Assembly (NCBI GenBank): GCA_044866075.1
Contig: JBIOTQ010000108.1
Location: 1-53,325 of the forward strand
Length of the DNA stretch: 53,325 nt
DNA from: JBASRP01 sp044866075
GTDB lineage: Bacteria > Actinomycetota > AC-67
Direction of reading: 5' to 3'
The translations under genes and the position numbers were made by a program. Shown piece by piece: positions 42,433 through 51,759 of this stretch. The notes under the pieces are model-generated. The model was given only the letters and a program-made list of their open reading frames with translations. It did not search any database and was not told the origin of the DNA. The stretch's first letter is position 1; each line of letters begins with the position of its first letter.

Positions 42433-43503
42433 GTGGACATCGACGAGCTCCTCCAGATCGCGGCCGAGCGGATGGCTTCGGACTTGCACGTCCGCGCCGG
42501 CGGCCCACCCTACCTGCGCATCGACGGCGAGCTCGTCCCCCTCGAGAGCGCCGCGCTCTCCTCTCCCGACGTCGAACGCATGGCGTTTGACCTTATGACC
42601 GAGGATCAAGCGCGCGCATTCAAGACAAGCAATGAGGCGGACTTCGCGTACACCCTGCCCGGGGTGGCTCGTTTCCGCGTCAACACGTTCCGCCAGCGCG
42701 GGTCGGTGGGGATCGCGATCCGCCGGGTGCTGCCCGGTTCGTCCTCATTCGAGGCCCTCGGGCTTCCCCAGGTCGTGCGCACGCTGTGCGAGGAACACCG
42801 CGGCTTGATCCTCGTCACCGGGATGACCGGGTCGGGGAAGACGACGACGACGGCGGCCATGATCAACTACATCAACTCGTCGCGGCGTTGCCACATCGTG
42901 ACGATCGAAGACCCGATCGAGGTGCTGCATCCCGACCGCCTCGCGATCGTGGACCAGCGCGAGGTCGGCATCGACACCGTCGACTTCGCGACCGCGCTGA
43001 AACACGCCGCGCGTCAGGATCCCGACGTGATCTTCATCGGCGAGATGCGCGACCCCGAGACCGTCCGCGCCGCGCTGCAAGCAGCGGAGACCGGGCACCT
43101 CGTTATCTCGACGCTGCACACGCTCGACGCGACCGAGACCGTGAACCGCATCATCGACTTCTTCCCGCCACACCAGCAGATGCAAGCACGCATGACGCTC
43201 GCGGGAACGCTGCGCGGAGTCGTCTCGCAGCGTCTGATCATGCGGGGCGACGGCGCGGGCCGCGTGCCGGCCGTCGAGGTCCTCGTCACGAACGGCCGCG
43301 TCTTCGACATGATCGTGAACCCCGAACAGACGCATCTGATCGAAGACGTGATCCGGGAGGGCGACTTCTACGGGATGCAGACCTTCGACCAGCATCTCGT
43401 CGAGCTGGTGAAGGCCGGCGTCGTAACCGTGGAGGACGCCTCGACCGCTGCGACCTCGCCCCACGACTTCACGATCGCGCTGCAGCAGCAGGGGATCGTC
43501 TAA
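42433..43503 (+). CDS. PilT/PilU-type twitching ATPase
   Basis: This 356-residue protein is a secretion-type ATPase of the PilT subfamily, which powers type IV pilus retraction. The N-terminal PAS-like part (SDLHVRAGGPPYLRIDGEL) is typical. Walker A is GMTGSGKT at about 130-137, the Asp box is IVTIEDPIE, Walker B is ARQDPDVIFIGEMRDPETV and the His box follows in AAETGHLVISTLHT. The end MQTFDQHLVELVKAGVV is PilT-like. GTG at 42433 has GAGG six bases upstream. No pilin, PilB, PilC or PilM gene lies in the window, so it is an orphan here. Confidence 0.87.
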   Translation: MDIDELLQIAAERMASDLHVRAGGPPYLRIDGELVPLESAALSSPDVERMAFDLMTEDQARAFKTSNEADFAYTLPGVARFRVNTFRQRGSVGIAIRRVLPGSSSFEALGLPQVVRTLCEEHRGLILVTGMTGSGKTTTTAAMINYINSSRRCHIVTIEDPIEVLHPDRLAIVDQREVGIDTVDFATALKHAARQDPDVIFIGEMRDPETVRAALQAAETGHLVISTLHTLDATETVNRIIDFFPPHQQMQARMTLAGTLRGVVSQRLIMRGDGAGRVPAVEVLVTNGRVFDMIVNPEQTHLIEDVIREGDFYGMQTFDQHLVELVKAGVVTVEDASTAATSPHDFTIALQQQGIV

Positions 43504-43585
43504 TCACCACGCGATCGGGCCAACCGGGGCGGGCGGGAAGCCGATAAGGCCGGGAGTACTGAGCCAACGGGGCTATCCTGTCGGA

Positions 43586-45004
43586 GTGCCGAACACCTCC
43601 GATATCGCCAAGAAGCTCCGCGACCTGGTCAAGGTCGAGTCCGTCGCGGTCGACCTCGCCAAACGGTTCGACCGCGCAGGCAAGGCGCTCTACCTGGTCG
43701 GCGGGTCGGTGCGCGACGCCATCCTCCAAAAGCAGGCCGGTGACATGGACTTCGCGACCGACGCGAAGCCCGACGAGGTCCTCGAGATGGTGCGCGGCTG
43801 GGCCGAAGCGCAGAAGCTCGTCGGCATCGAGTTCGGCACCGTCGGCGTCTTGAAGGACGGCCACTGGCTCGAGATCACGACCTTCCGTAGCGAACGCTAT
43901 CCCGAAGATTCGCGTCACCCGGAGGTCGTCCCGGTCGCGACGATCGAAGCCGATCTCTCACGCCGCGACTTCACGATCAACGCGATGGCGCTGCGTCTTC
44001 CCGCGCTGGAGTTCGTCGACCCGTTCGGCGGCCTGGCCGACCTCGCCGACAGGCGCCTCCGCACGCCGCTGACTCCCGAGGAGTCGTTCTCGGACGACCC
44101 GCTGCGCATGCTTCGCGCGGCGCGCTTCGTCGCGCAGCTCGACGTCGTCCCGACGGCCGACCTCGTTGAAGCGATGAAAGAGCAGCGCGACCGTCTCCGC
44201 ATCGTCTCCGCGGAACGCATCCGCGACGAGCTCACCAAATTGCTGGCGTTCCCCGGCGCGTCGAGGGGTCTGAACCTCACCGTCGAGTCGGGGCTCGCCG
44301 ATCTGTTCCTCCCCGAGCTGCCTGCGCTGCGCCTCGAGCAGGATCCGATCCACCGCCACAAGGACGTCTACCGTCACACGCTCGCGGTGCTCGACAAGAT
44401 CATCGCCTCCGACCCGGGCCCGCAGCCGAACATCGAGCTGCGCCTCGCCGGCCTTCTCCACGACATCGGCAAACCCGCGACCCGCCGGTACGAAGACGGC
44501 AAGGTCTCGTTCCACCACCACGAAGTCGCCGGCGCCCAGATGGCCGAACGCCGCCTGCGCGAGCTGCGCTTCCCCAAAGACACCATCGACCGCGTCGTCC
44601 AGCTCATCGAGATGCACCTACGCTTCCACACCTTCCGCATGGGCTGGAGCGATTCCGCCGTCCGCCGCTACGTCCGCGACGCCGGCCCCCTGCTCGACGA
44701 CCTCAACCGCCTCGTCCGCGCCGACTGCACCACCCGCAACCGCTTCAAAGCCCGCCAACTAGAAGCCGCGATCGACGAACTCGAGGAACGCATAGCGCAC
44801 CTCGCCGCCGAGGAAGACCTCAAGCGGATCCGCCCGCCGTTGGACGGCAACGACGTGATGCAGCATCTCGGGCTGAAGCCGGGCCCGATCGTTGGCGAGG
44901 CCCTTGCCTTTCTCCTTGAGGTGCGCCTGGAACGCGGTGAGATCTCGCGCGATGAAGCGTTCCGCCTTCTCGACGAGTGGGGGGCTCGGCGCCTGGGCCG
45001 TTGA
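43586..45004 (+). CDS. CCA tRNA nucleotidyltransferase / PcnA-type
   Basis: The 472-residue protein has the nucleotidyltransferase head LYLVGGSVRDAILQKQAGDMDFATDA with the metal Asp pair, the RRDFTINAMAL motif, the RFVAQLDVVPT neck and a C-terminal HD domain (AGLLHDIGKPATRRY...HHHEVAGAQMA). It adds or repairs CCA at tRNA 3' ends; the tRNA-Ala in this window needs this. In mycobacteria the gene in this position is pcnA. The start GTG lies six bases after TATCCT, hinting at a leaderless mRNA; no ribosome site is visible. Confidence 0.93.
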   Translation: MPNTSDIAKKLRDLVKVESVAVDLAKRFDRAGKALYLVGGSVRDAILQKQAGDMDFATDAKPDEVLEMVRGWAEAQKLVGIEFGTVGVLKDGHWLEITTFRSERYPEDSRHPEVVPVATIEADLSRRDFTINAMALRLPALEFVDPFGGLADLADRRLRTPLTPEESFSDDPLRMLRAARFVAQLDVVPTADLVEAMKEQRDRLRIVSAERIRDELTKLLAFPGASRGLNLTVESGLADLFLPELPALRLEQDPIHRHKDVYRHTLAVLDKIIASDPGPQPNIELRLAGLLHDIGKPATRRYEDGKVSFHHHEVAGAQMAERRLRELRFPKDTIDRVVQLIEMHLRFHTFRMGWSDSAVRRYVRDAGPLLDDLNRLVRADCTTRNRFKARQLEAAIDELEERIAHLAAEEDLKRIRPPLDGNDVMQHLGLKPGPIVGEALAFLLEVRLERGEISRDEAFRLLDEWGARRLGR

Positions 45005-45059
45005 AGCGCGTCTCGATCGGCGAGGTGGCCACCGCGGACAAGTAAATGGACGGAAGTGC

Positions 45060-45776
45060 ATGTCGCTGCGATCCTCGGTGAAGCAATCTAGAAGGATGGT
45101 CTTCACGAGGCTCCGCATCGGTGCGACCCTCCTCACGGTCGCGTTCCTCTCATGCGCGTGCGCGTCGAGCGAGCAAACGACGCGCGGCGGTGCGACCTCG
45201 ACCGCGAAAGCTGGCGAAGCATCGCGCTCGCCATCGGTGGCCGAGAGCTCTGCGATTCCGTCCGACTGGGCCACCTACGAGAACAGCGGACTCGGGCTCT
45301 CATTCCGGTATCCGAGGATGCCCGGGGCCGTCGAGACCGAATCGGGTGTGTACGGATCTAAACGCGATCGTTTTGCCTGGGCCGTGACCAGATCGGATGA
45401 CTGCCGAGACAACGTCTGCAGGAGCTACGAGTTCGCGGCCCTCAACGACGATTGTCCTCCGACAGAGGGATGGCCGACGTACGCTCACGAATGGTACGAA
45501 CGTGGAGGCCGCTACTACGTGAATAGCTGCCACGGCACTGACCCGTTCGAGGTTTCTCCCACCCGCGTCGTCTCCCGGAGCGACGGCATCCGTGGAATCA
45601 TCTATGACGCGAACGTATGGTTCGATCCTCAGCGGATACCGGGAGCCGTTGCCGCCGTCCTCAATCTCCCGACCGGTTACCACCCCAGCTTTGAAGCCAT
45701 CGCCTTCTATTTCGAAGACCCCACTCCCACCCGAGACATTGAGCTAGTCATTCGGTCAGTGCGTCTCAGCCGATGA
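45060..45776 (+). CDS. lipoprotein of unknown function
   Basis: The 238-residue product has a lipoprotein signal peptide (TRLRIGATLLTVAFLSC) with the likely lipidated Cys at 32 and a low-complexity Ser/Thr/Ala linker. A soluble domain begins at WATYENSGLGLSFRYP, the start often seen in PsbP-like or similar lipoproteins. It contains five further Cys (DDCRDNVC, NDDCPP, VNSC) that could form disulfides. I do not know the family. ATG at 45060 has GGA upstream; an ATG at 45096 is possible. A strong terminator follows. Confidence 0.7.
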   Translation: MSLRSSVKQSRRMVFTRLRIGATLLTVAFLSCACASSEQTTRGGATSTAKAGEASRSPSVAESSAIPSDWATYENSGLGLSFRYPRMPGAVETESGVYGSKRDRFAWAVTRSDDCRDNVCRSYEFAALNDDCPPTEGWPTYAHEWYERGGRYYVNSCHGTDPFEVSPTRVVSRSDGIRGIIYDANVWFDPQRIPGAVAAVLNLPTGYHPSFEAIAFYFEDPTPTRDIELVIRSVRLSR

Positions 45777-45791
45777 GCACCGGCAACAACG

Positions 45792-45817
45792 GAGAGGGGC
45801 CCCGCGGGGCCCCTCTC
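45792..45817. terminator. bidirectional terminator between convergent genes
   Basis: A perfect 12-bp inverted repeat, GAGAGGGGCCCC and its complement around GC, lies between the lipoprotein gene and sodN, which converge. It is followed by TTGT on the plus strand. Position and stem strength suggest termination for both; T runs are short. Confidence 0.7.
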
Positions 45818-45833
45818 TTGTCGATCGATGTCG

Positions 45834-46253
45834 TTACGCCTTCTTCGTCTCCCAGAAGATCTTGTCGATCTCCCCGATGAGGTCGAGCAGCTTCTGACCC
45901 TGTCCGGGATCCTGCGACTTCTTCGCGAGACCCGCTTCCTTCGTGGCGTTCCAGAAGAGGTCGTGCAGTTGAGGATACTTCTTCAGGTGGTCGGGCTTGA
46001 AGTAGTCGGTCCACAGCACCCACAGATGCTCCTTCACCATGTCGGCGCGCTTCTCCTTGATGGCGAGGCAGCGCGTCTTGTAGTCCTCGGCGCTCTCCGT
46101 CGCGGACTTCTTGCCCTCGGCGTCCTCGTACCGCTCCTGGATCGCCTTAACCGACTCTGCTTCGATGCGCGCCTGCGCGGGGTCGTACACACCGCAGGGC
46201 AGGTCGCAGTGCGCGTGAACGACGCGCGACGGACGAATCCATTCCTTCAACAT
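45834..46253 (-). CDS. sodN: nickel superoxide dismutase
   Basis: NiSOD converts superoxide to peroxide and oxygen. The 139-residue precursor has a 14-residue leader cleaved before HCDLPCGVYDP (His15, Cys16, Cys20), the nickel hook in which the new N-terminal amine, His1 side chain, Cys2 and Cys6 ligate Ni. The four-helix body follows (ARIEAESVKAIQERYEDAEGKKSA in part, LWVLWTDYFKP). The ATG has GAGGAGG upstream. The maturation protease gene sodX is divergent, with only 62 nt between starts. Genes of this pair are typical for actinobacteria and marine bacteria. Confidence 0.96.
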   Translation of the reverse strand: MLKEWIRPSRVVHAHCDLPCGVYDPAQARIEAESVKAIQERYEDAEGKKSATESAEDYKTRCLAIKEKRADMVKEHLWVLWTDYFKPDHLKKYPQLHDLFWNATKEAGLAKKSQDPGQGQKLLDLIGEIDKIFWETKKA

Positions 46254-46315
46254 CTCGACCTCCTCGTCGTGGCGGATAGGGGTCCTATTGCCACGTATAC
46301 CATCTCGTCACTGCC

Positions 46316-46693
46316 ATGGAGAAACCGGCTCGCGCCCGTCTCTTACCCGTCCGCGTCGAGGGATCATCCATGGAGCCCACATTGCCTGCGGGCGCACTGC
46401 TCGCCGTCACCGCCGCCACCACAGACCTCATCGTCGGGACGGTCATCGTCGTGCGGCGGCCGGAGGGAAGGGAAGACGTGAAGAGGATCGTCGCGGGGCC
46501 CGGAGAGATATTCGTGCTCGCGAACGGAACCGACCTCAGGCTGGGACCGGACGAATACGCGGTCGCAGGGGACAACCTCGCACTCTCGACCGACAGCCGG
46601 CAGTACGGACCGGTGACGAGGGATCAGATCGTGGCCGTCGCGCGCGCCTGTTACTGGCCGCCGCGGGCGTGGAAGTGGTTCCGGAGAAGCTGA
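46316..46693 (+). CDS. sodX: nickel-type superoxide dismutase maturation protease
   Basis: The 125-residue protein is an S24/S26-type peptidase. The catalytic Ser18 is in VEGSSMEPTL and the general-base Lys56 is in DVKRIV, followed by the GDNLALSTDSRQYGPV box of signal-peptidase-like enzymes. No clear membrane helix is present except the moderately hydrophobic ALLAVTAATTDLIVGTVIVV. It should trim the SodN leader to expose the Ni hook. Divergent from sodN; four bases separate its stop from the convergent patatin gene. Confidence 0.92.
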   Translation: MEKPARARLLPVRVEGSSMEPTLPAGALLAVTAATTDLIVGTVIVVRRPEGREDVKRIVAGPGEIFVLANGTDLRLGPDEYAVAGDNLALSTDSRQYGPVTRDQIVAVARACYWPPRAWKWFRRS

Positions 46694-46697
46694 GCGT

Positions 46698-47585
46698 TCA
46701 GGCTTCCGCGGCCTTCGGGGGCGCGAGGACCTGCGCCGACAACTCGCGCGCGCGACCGATGAGCTGGCCGCTCTGTGAGGGGTCGTTGTACGCGATGAAG
46801 CCGGGATCGAACGTAGGCATCATGATGATCTCCGCTTCGGCGGAGAAACGCGTCAGGTCGTGGTGCACGCGCGCGCGGCGTGAGTGCGCGAATGCTTGGA
46901 CCAGAACGTCGAGGGGGCGGCGGATCGGCCGCAGCGTTCCCGTCGCGGTCCCGCACGTGAGTACGTAGATGCGCCGCGCGCCGAGCTCGATCGCTTTCGA
47001 TATCGGCACGTTGTTCACGACGCCGCCGTCGATGTACAGCTCCCCGTCGATGGGAACCGGCGGGAAGATCCCGGGCAGCGCGGTCGAGGCGAGGATCGCT
47101 TGCAGCAACGGCCCCCTCGAGAACCACGCTTCCTCGCCCGTTCGTAGGTTCGTCGCGGAGATCCACAGAGGGATCTCGGTCTCTTCGAAGGCTCCGACGG
47201 GAAGTTGCTCGACGAGCTTCCGGATGCCGGTGTTCGGGTGGATGTGGTCGCCGCGCGAGACGACGTTCCACGCGCGCGCGAAGCGGCTGCCGGGGAAGAT
47301 GTCTTCGGTCTTCAGTCCGGTCCACACCTCGGCGAGGCGGTTCATGCCTGCGTCGTCCGGTTCGGTCGCGACGGCCGCGGCGTTCAGCGCGCCCACGCTC
47401 GTCGCGATGACGACGTCGGGGAGGATGCCGGCGCCGATCAGCGCCTGGAGCTGACCGACCTGCGCCGCTCCGAGTACTCCTCCGCCCGAGAGGACGAAGG
47501 CAACCTCCGGTCTCCGGCGCGCGCGTGCCCTGTCCGAAGCCCTTCGTCTCGCTCGGACCGTCCGCACGTAATCGCCCAAACGCAT
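46698..47585 (-). CDS. patatin-like phospholipase
   Basis: This 295-residue protein is a patatin/NTE-family serine hydrolase. The oxyanion loop is LSGGGVLGAAQVG, the nucleophile Ser63 lies in IATSVGALNA, and the Asp of the dyad is Asp186 in YIDGGVVNN. The nucleophile elbow has Ala in place of the first Gly of GxSxG. The Arg/Lys-rich first 28 residues precede the fold. It should hydrolyse lipid esters. Start ATG has GGAGG five bases upstream. A 151-nt gap separates it from the MFS gene; I see no clear promoter there. Confidence 0.87.
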   Translation of the reverse strand: MRLGDYVRTVRARRRASDRARARRRPEVAFVLSGGGVLGAAQVGQLQALIGAGILPDVVIATSVGALNAAAVATEPDDAGMNRLAEVWTGLKTEDIFPGSRFARAWNVVSRGDHIHPNTGIRKLVEQLPVGAFEETEIPLWISATNLRTGEEAWFSRGPLLQAILASTALPGIFPPVPIDGELYIDGGVVNNVPISKAIELGARRIYVLTCGTATGTLRPIRRPLDVLVQAFAHSRRARVHHDLTRFSAEAEIIMMPTFDPGFIAYNDPSQSGQLIGRARELSAQVLAPPKAAEA

Positions 47586-47736
47586 CGGACCCTCCTATCG
47601 TCTCCAACGAACTCGGAGTCCGGAAGGTTCCCTGTACGGTCCGAACGAGTCATCCTGCGGAGCCCGAACGGGCCGTATCGACCCAGGATCTGTGTCGGGA
47701 TTTCGACGGATCGTGCTCGCCCTCCTGCCGATCCGG

Positions 47737-49365
47737 TCAGCCCTCGACCACAGGGTGGGGTGGAATCGAAGCATCGACCCGGGATGGAGGATCCAAGATC
47801 CGCTCGATCTCCCACAAAGACGACGACTCGATATGCGCCAGCCGCACGCGGGACCCGCCGACGTGGCAAACGAACACGCGGCGGCGCTCCCCGTCCCGCT
47901 CCTCGACGGCACGCCATTCGATCAAATCGACGGGGACCTCCGAGCCGCCCACGACGACCGCGCGCGGCTCCTCGTCGGACCGCGATCCGGCGTAGGCGCG
48001 GACGGTCACCATCTCACCGGCCGGCAGAGCGAAGGACTGTGTCGCGGGCGCCGGCGTTTCGGCGATGCGCGACCGGATTGAGCGCAGCCGCTTCATGCCC
48101 ACGATCCTACGCGCCCACACGACGAGACCCGCGGAAGCGAAGAAGTAGAAGAAGCCCGTGCCGGTGACGATCGACTCGAGCCGGATCTCCGCCGCGACCA
48201 GCGCGGCCGCGGTCGCTGTCCCCGCGACGCGGGCGACGTTGAAGAGCATGTCGTAAACGGAGAACGCGCGACCGCGCACGTCGTCATTCATCTCCTCCTG
48301 AACGATGGTGTCGGTGGGGATCTTCGCGAACGCGTATGAGACGCCGACGACGATCCCTCCCAGCGTCATGCTCGTCCGCGTGAGGGACGCCGACGTCGTC
48401 AGCACGCCGGCGCCTCCGATCGCGAATGCAAGCGGCAGGATGAGATCCTCGCGCACCCGCCGCGCGACGAGCGGCACGATGACGACGCCGAACCCCAGGC
48501 CGATCCCGATGGCTCCGAGCAGGGTCGACACCGAGCCCACGCCGAGGTGCAACCGCGCGATGAAGACGACCGTCGCGCCGGCGGTCATCACGCCAACGAG
48601 GAACTGACCCATGACGATGGCGCTGAGCGCATAGCGAACGCGGCGGTTGAGGCGCATCGTGCGGAAGCCGTAGGCGAGCTCGGAGAGAATGCGGCCGAGA
48701 GCGTGACGGATGCCCTCGTGCGCGCGCCGCACGTCGCGGCCGACCGGCACGCGCATCGCCAAGAGGGCCGCGGCCGCGAACGCGGCGGCCGCGAACAGCG
48801 CGGTCCACGAGCCTCCCAGGATCGCCGCCAGCACCGCGCCGGCGCCGAGTCCGCTGACCGTCGCGATGCTCCCGCCGGTAGCCGCGGCCGAGTTCCCCAC
48901 GAGCAGGTCGTTTTCCGGAACCAGGTTCGGGAGAACCGCGGACGCCGTCGCCAGGAAAAGTCTGTTCCCGGACAGCACGATGAGACCGACGACGTAGAAC
49001 GCCGGAGTGGCGTCCCCTCCGATGATCGTTGCGGGGAGCAGTGCGGCGATCGCCGCGCGCGCCACCGGCGTGTAGACGAGGATCTTGCGCCGGTCCCAGC
49101 GGTCGATGAAGACGCCGACGAACGGGATCACCACGCTGAACGGGATGAGCGTGATCGCGACGAGCGCCGTCAGCCGGAGGGCGGGGTTGGGGCCGGGGTG
49201 ATCGAAAAGGAGCAGCTTCGCGGTGGCGAGCTGGAAGAGGCCGTCGCCGAACTGGGATGCGACGCGGGTCGCGACGAGCTGACGGAAGCCGGCTTGAGCG
49301 AAGAGCTCGCGGACGCGCTCGCGCGTCGATTTTTGATCCGTGGTGGACGCTGAGCGTCCACCCAC
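47737..49365 (-). CDS. MFS transporter with C-terminal soluble domain
   Basis: The 542-residue protein is a 12-helix MFS permease of the EntS/MFS_3 exporter type: VATRVASQFGDGLFQLATAKLLLF and IPFSVVIPFVGVFIDRWDRRKIL are the first and second helices with the loop-2 signature, and VGVSYAFAKIPTDTIVQEEMNDDVRGRAFSVYD is the later repeat motif. After helix 12 there are about 110 soluble residues (MVTVRAYAGSRSDEEPRAVVVGGSEVPVDLIEWRAVEE in part) not usual in the family. The GTG start is set by GGAGG five bases upstream. It lies 16 nt after ino1. Substrate unknown. Confidence 0.83.
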   Translation of the reverse strand: MGGRSASTTDQKSTRERVRELFAQAGFRQLVATRVASQFGDGLFQLATAKLLLFDHPGPNPALRLTALVAITLIPFSVVIPFVGVFIDRWDRRKILVYTPVARAAIAALLPATIIGGDATPAFYVVGLIVLSGNRLFLATASAVLPNLVPENDLLVGNSAAATGGSIATVSGLGAGAVLAAILGGSWTALFAAAAFAAAALLAMRVPVGRDVRRAHEGIRHALGRILSELAYGFRTMRLNRRVRYALSAIVMGQFLVGVMTAGATVVFIARLHLGVGSVSTLLGAIGIGLGFGVVIVPLVARRVREDLILPLAFAIGGAGVLTTSASLTRTSMTLGGIVVGVSYAFAKIPTDTIVQEEMNDDVRGRAFSVYDMLFNVARVAGTATAAALVAAEIRLESIVTGTGFFYFFASAGLVVWARRIVGMKRLRSIRSRIAETPAPATQSFALPAGEMVTVRAYAGSRSDEEPRAVVVGGSEVPVDLIEWRAVEERDGERRRVFVCHVGGSRVRLAHIESSSLWEIERILDPPSRVDASIPPHPVVEG

Positions 49366-49381
49366 CCACGCCTCCGGGGTG

Positions 49382-50539
<1,158 letters not shown>

Positions 50540-50549
50540 GTGGCTCCCC

Positions 50550-51104
50550 CTATCGAGCGCCCTCGGGCGTCGGCGCACCGGAGTTCCCGTTGCGGCGTTC
50601 GGCCTCGAGCATGTCGTCGAGCCAGCGGATGTCGTGTTCGGCCTCGTCCACGGCGTAGCGCTCGAGCGCTTCGGTGTACGAGTCGACCTTGTCCTTCGCC
50701 TTTTTCATTGAGCTGGCCATCTTGGCGAGACGGCCCTGGACGTAGCCGCGGCGGCCTTCGAGAAGGCGCATCCGCGTGTCCGGCTTCATGTAGCGGAAGA
50801 ACGGCAACCGAACCATGAAGGCGTTGCGTTCCTCCGTGACCGACGGACCGGACTCGTCGAGGAGCTGAGCGAAGAGCTGCTCGCCGGTGTCGGTGATCCG
50901 GTAGACGTTCTGACGCCGGGGCGTCTCGCCCTTGGCGTAGTCCATCTCCACGGCGCCGTCCCGGGCGAGCCGTTTGAGCGTCGGATAGAGCGAACCGTAC
51001 GAGAAGCGGCCGAACGCGCCGAGCTGCTCGGCGAGCCGCTTCTTCAGCTCGTAGCCGTGCATCGGCTTCTCCTTCAGAAGCCCCAGCACCGCCAGCTCCA
51101 ACAT
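50550..51104 (-). CDS. PadR family transcriptional regulator
   Basis: The 184-residue protein has a PadR winged helix (MLELAVLGLLKEKPMHGYELKKRLAEQLGAFGRFSYGSLYPTLKRLARDGAVE shows helix-turn-helix and wing) and a C-terminal helical dimerisation part (vinculin-like PadR_C: AKMASSMKKAKDKVDSYTEALERYAVDEAEHD). It should repress its own gene and ino1 unless a ligand binds. The large palindrome at 51161-51195, 57 bases before its start, is a likely operator. Its start is the ATG at 51104; upstream frame is not family-like. Confidence 0.92.
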   Translation of the reverse strand: MLELAVLGLLKEKPMHGYELKKRLAEQLGAFGRFSYGSLYPTLKRLARDGAVEMDYAKGETPRRQNVYRITDTGEQLFAQLLDESGPSVTEERNAFMVRLPFFRYMKPDTRMRLLEGRRGYVQGRLAKMASSMKKAKDKVDSYTEALERYAVDEAEHDIRWLDDMLEAERRNGNSGAPTPEGAR

Positions 51105-51160
51105 GTGCAATACCCTTCGTTTTCGGCCTAAGGTCGGGGTTGGCCCAACCACTCTATGTA

Positions 51161-51195
51161 GCGGTCCGATATATCGGAGCGATATATCGGACCGC
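51161..51195. promoter_or_regulatory. large palindromic operator, probably PadR
   Basis: GCGGTCCGATATATCG (51161-51176), a 3-base centre GAG and the exact complement (51180-51195) form a perfect 16-bp inverted repeat. It lies between the divergent padR-ino1 and DUF5318 genes. The ATATATCG core with dyad symmetry suits PadR-type operators. It may also contain promoter elements. Confidence 0.75.
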
Positions 51196-51210
51196 GATAT
51201 TGTGTCGAGG

Positions 51211-51219
51211 TTATCCACA
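51211..51219 (+). promoter_or_regulatory. consensus DnaA box
   Basis: TTATCCACA is a perfect 9-mer DnaA box. It lies 15 bases beyond the PadR palindrome and about 30 kb from dnaA. No second box clusters with it, so it is either a DnaA-regulated promoter or chance. Confidence 0.5.
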
Positions 51220-51339
51220 CCTGTCAAGCGAGGCGGTCAGGACGCCCAACTCCATGAAAACGGGCGAAGCAGTACCGGGTCCGGCGCCTGTTTCGGGGAC
51301 TGTTAGCGCGTCGCAGGGCGGGCGTACAATGCCCCAACC

Positions 51340-51702
51340 ATGGCGGCGACGATCGACTACCGGATGAGCAAGCGGGCGCTCCTGCGCCAGTTGCAGCGGG
51401 GTCTCGTCTCGCGCATGGACGTGTGCGACGCGCACCCCGAACTGGTCCGTGCCGCGAAGAACATCGGCGAGCGCGCGCGCGAGGAATGCCCCGTGTGTGG
51501 GAGCGAGGAGCTGCGCCTCGTCCTCTATACGTACGGCAAAGGCCTGAAGCGATCGAACGGCTGGCCCCGCAGATCCACCGAGCTCCGCGAGCTCCGCCAG
51601 AGCGTCGATGAGTTCATGTGCTACATCGTCGAGGTTTGCCTCGATTGCTCCTGGAACCATCTCGTCCGGAGCTTCGCCACCGGACGCCGCGTTGCCGGTT
51701 GA
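51340..51702 (+). CDS. DUF5318 zinc-ribbon-like protein
   Basis: The 120-residue protein fits DUF5318, an actinobacterial family next to ino1 and padR in mycobacteria. It has two Cys pairs (CPVCG near residue 50, CLDC near 100) that would form a zinc ribbon, with LRLVLYTYGKGLKRSNG between and MCYIVEVCLDCSWNHLV after. The start region IDYRMSKRALLRQLQRGLVSRMDVCDAHPEL is helical and basic. The function is unknown; RNA or protein binding is a guess. It is divergent from padR across the operator. Confidence 0.87.
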   Translation: MAATIDYRMSKRALLRQLQRGLVSRMDVCDAHPELVRAAKNIGERAREECPVCGSEELRLVLYTYGKGLKRSNGWPRRSTELRELRQSVDEFMCYIVEVCLDCSWNHLVRSFATGRRVAG

Positions 51703-51759
51703 ATCGCGTCAGCGCTTAGATTCCACCCGTCCACCCTGTCCGACTCGTAAGCTTCAACC

